Shown one piece after another: positions 63,947 through 64,000 of a stretch of DNA of 64,000 nucleotides. Under the pieces are notes generated by a model. The model was not told the DNA's origin and did no database searches. It saw only the letters and a program-made list of their open reading frames with translations. Numbering within the stretch: position 1 is the stretch's first letter; every line of letters starts with the position of its first letter. The translations under genes were made by a program, and so were the position numbers. This DNA is from Maribacter huludaoensis (GTDB taxonomy: Bacteria > Bacteroidota > Bacteroidia > Flavobacteriales > Flavobacteriaceae), in NCBI RefSeq assembly GCF_029350945.1, contig NZ_JARKMS010000003.1, positions 368,969 to 432,968 of the forward strand. Direction: 5' to 3'.

Positions 63947-64000
63947 ATGAGAACTTTTATCAGAAATACACCAACGGAAACAAGGAGAAACACATTCTTT
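63947..64000 (+). CDS. Arg/Thr-rich microprotein, tandem copy 2 (partial)
   Basis: Starts at ATG 63947-63949 and runs off the right edge after 18 codons: MRTFIRNTPTETRRNTFF. Homologous to the microprotein at 63751, 196 nt away start to start; more copies could follow outside the window. The sequences just upstream of the two copies are not similar, so each may have its own ribosome-binding region. Confidence 0.6.
   Translation, partial: MRTFIRNTPTETRRNTFF

Noticed and set aside
1..64000. CRISPR arrays, tRNA/rRNA genes, insertion sequences, prophage
   Set aside because: No repeat-spacer arrays, no TTCGA-type T-arms in a cloverleaf, no transposase, integrase or capsid genes seen.

Overview
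The window is AT-rich chromosomal DNA from a member of the Bacteroidota, almost certainly a marine Flavobacteriaceae (Maribacter/Zobellia-like; the genus is a guess). The evidence is the set of protein families (DUF4494, DUF6090, DUF2490, LytS/LytTR pairs, TonB receptor with a carboxypeptidase-like N-domain, many SC-type lipoproteins) and promoter -7 boxes of the Bacteroidota form TAnnTTTG. I see no rRNA, tRNA, CRISPR array, insertion sequence, prophage or plasmid functions.

Layout. (1) 1-18.8 kb: a dense neighbourhood of small redox and detoxification enzymes: SDRs, medium-chain reductases, a 2OG-Fe(II) oxygenase, an enoyl-CoA hydratase homologue, a nitroreductase, an ABM monooxygenase, AlkB, Dps, a cNMP-domain thioredoxin-reductase-like flavoprotein with a UBP zinc finger partner, succinate-semialdehyde dehydrogenase and an Hsp31/DJ-1 protein. 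Two paralogous AraC regulators lie here; one is frameshifted. Four promoters (2OG oxygenase, hydratase, nitroreductase, alkB/araC) carry the same operator design: two 13-bp half-sites 21 bp apart, about 25 bp upstream of a -7 box. (2) 18.8-28 kb: a YHYH/MORN/SCO operon, a DUF6090 protein, an EF-hand protein divergent from a LytS/LytTR system, DUF4494, a fasciclin lipoprotein and a large catalase (KatE). (3) 28.5-38.9 kb: a BNR-repeat protein, a three-gene envelope operon with MORN-like repeats, an unusual zinc-ribbon SDR, a DbpA-like helicase and a DnaJ-KTSC protein. (4) 38.9-48.8 kb: a tightly packed membrane-maintenance operon (YbjN/T3S-chaperone-like protein, PspA, NfeD/YqiJ-like, flotillin, 1629-aa DUF3686 AAA+ ATPase) divergent from an XRE regulator, with repeated inverted TAGCAAT sites between them. 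(5) 48.8-64 kb: two cold-shock proteins, a nucleoside-hydrolase-like protein, a class IV aminotransferase, a PQQ-type sugar dehydrogenase lipoprotein, an old yellow enzyme, a TonB receptor plus AraC with a small dependent locus, a helicase, a pseudouridine synthase and an EamA transporter. The right end holds two tandem paralogous microproteins, the second cut by the window edge.

The main unexplained items are a ~100-nt element present three times in the same orientation to transcription, with conserved stems and two competing pairings; the shared AraC operator geometry; the tandem microproteins at 63.75-64 kb; and the PspA/flotillin/AAA+ operon with its divergent regulator. Two genes carry single-base homopolymer frameshifts, and there is a 21-T run at 24.35 kb; these should be checked against reads before biological interpretation.
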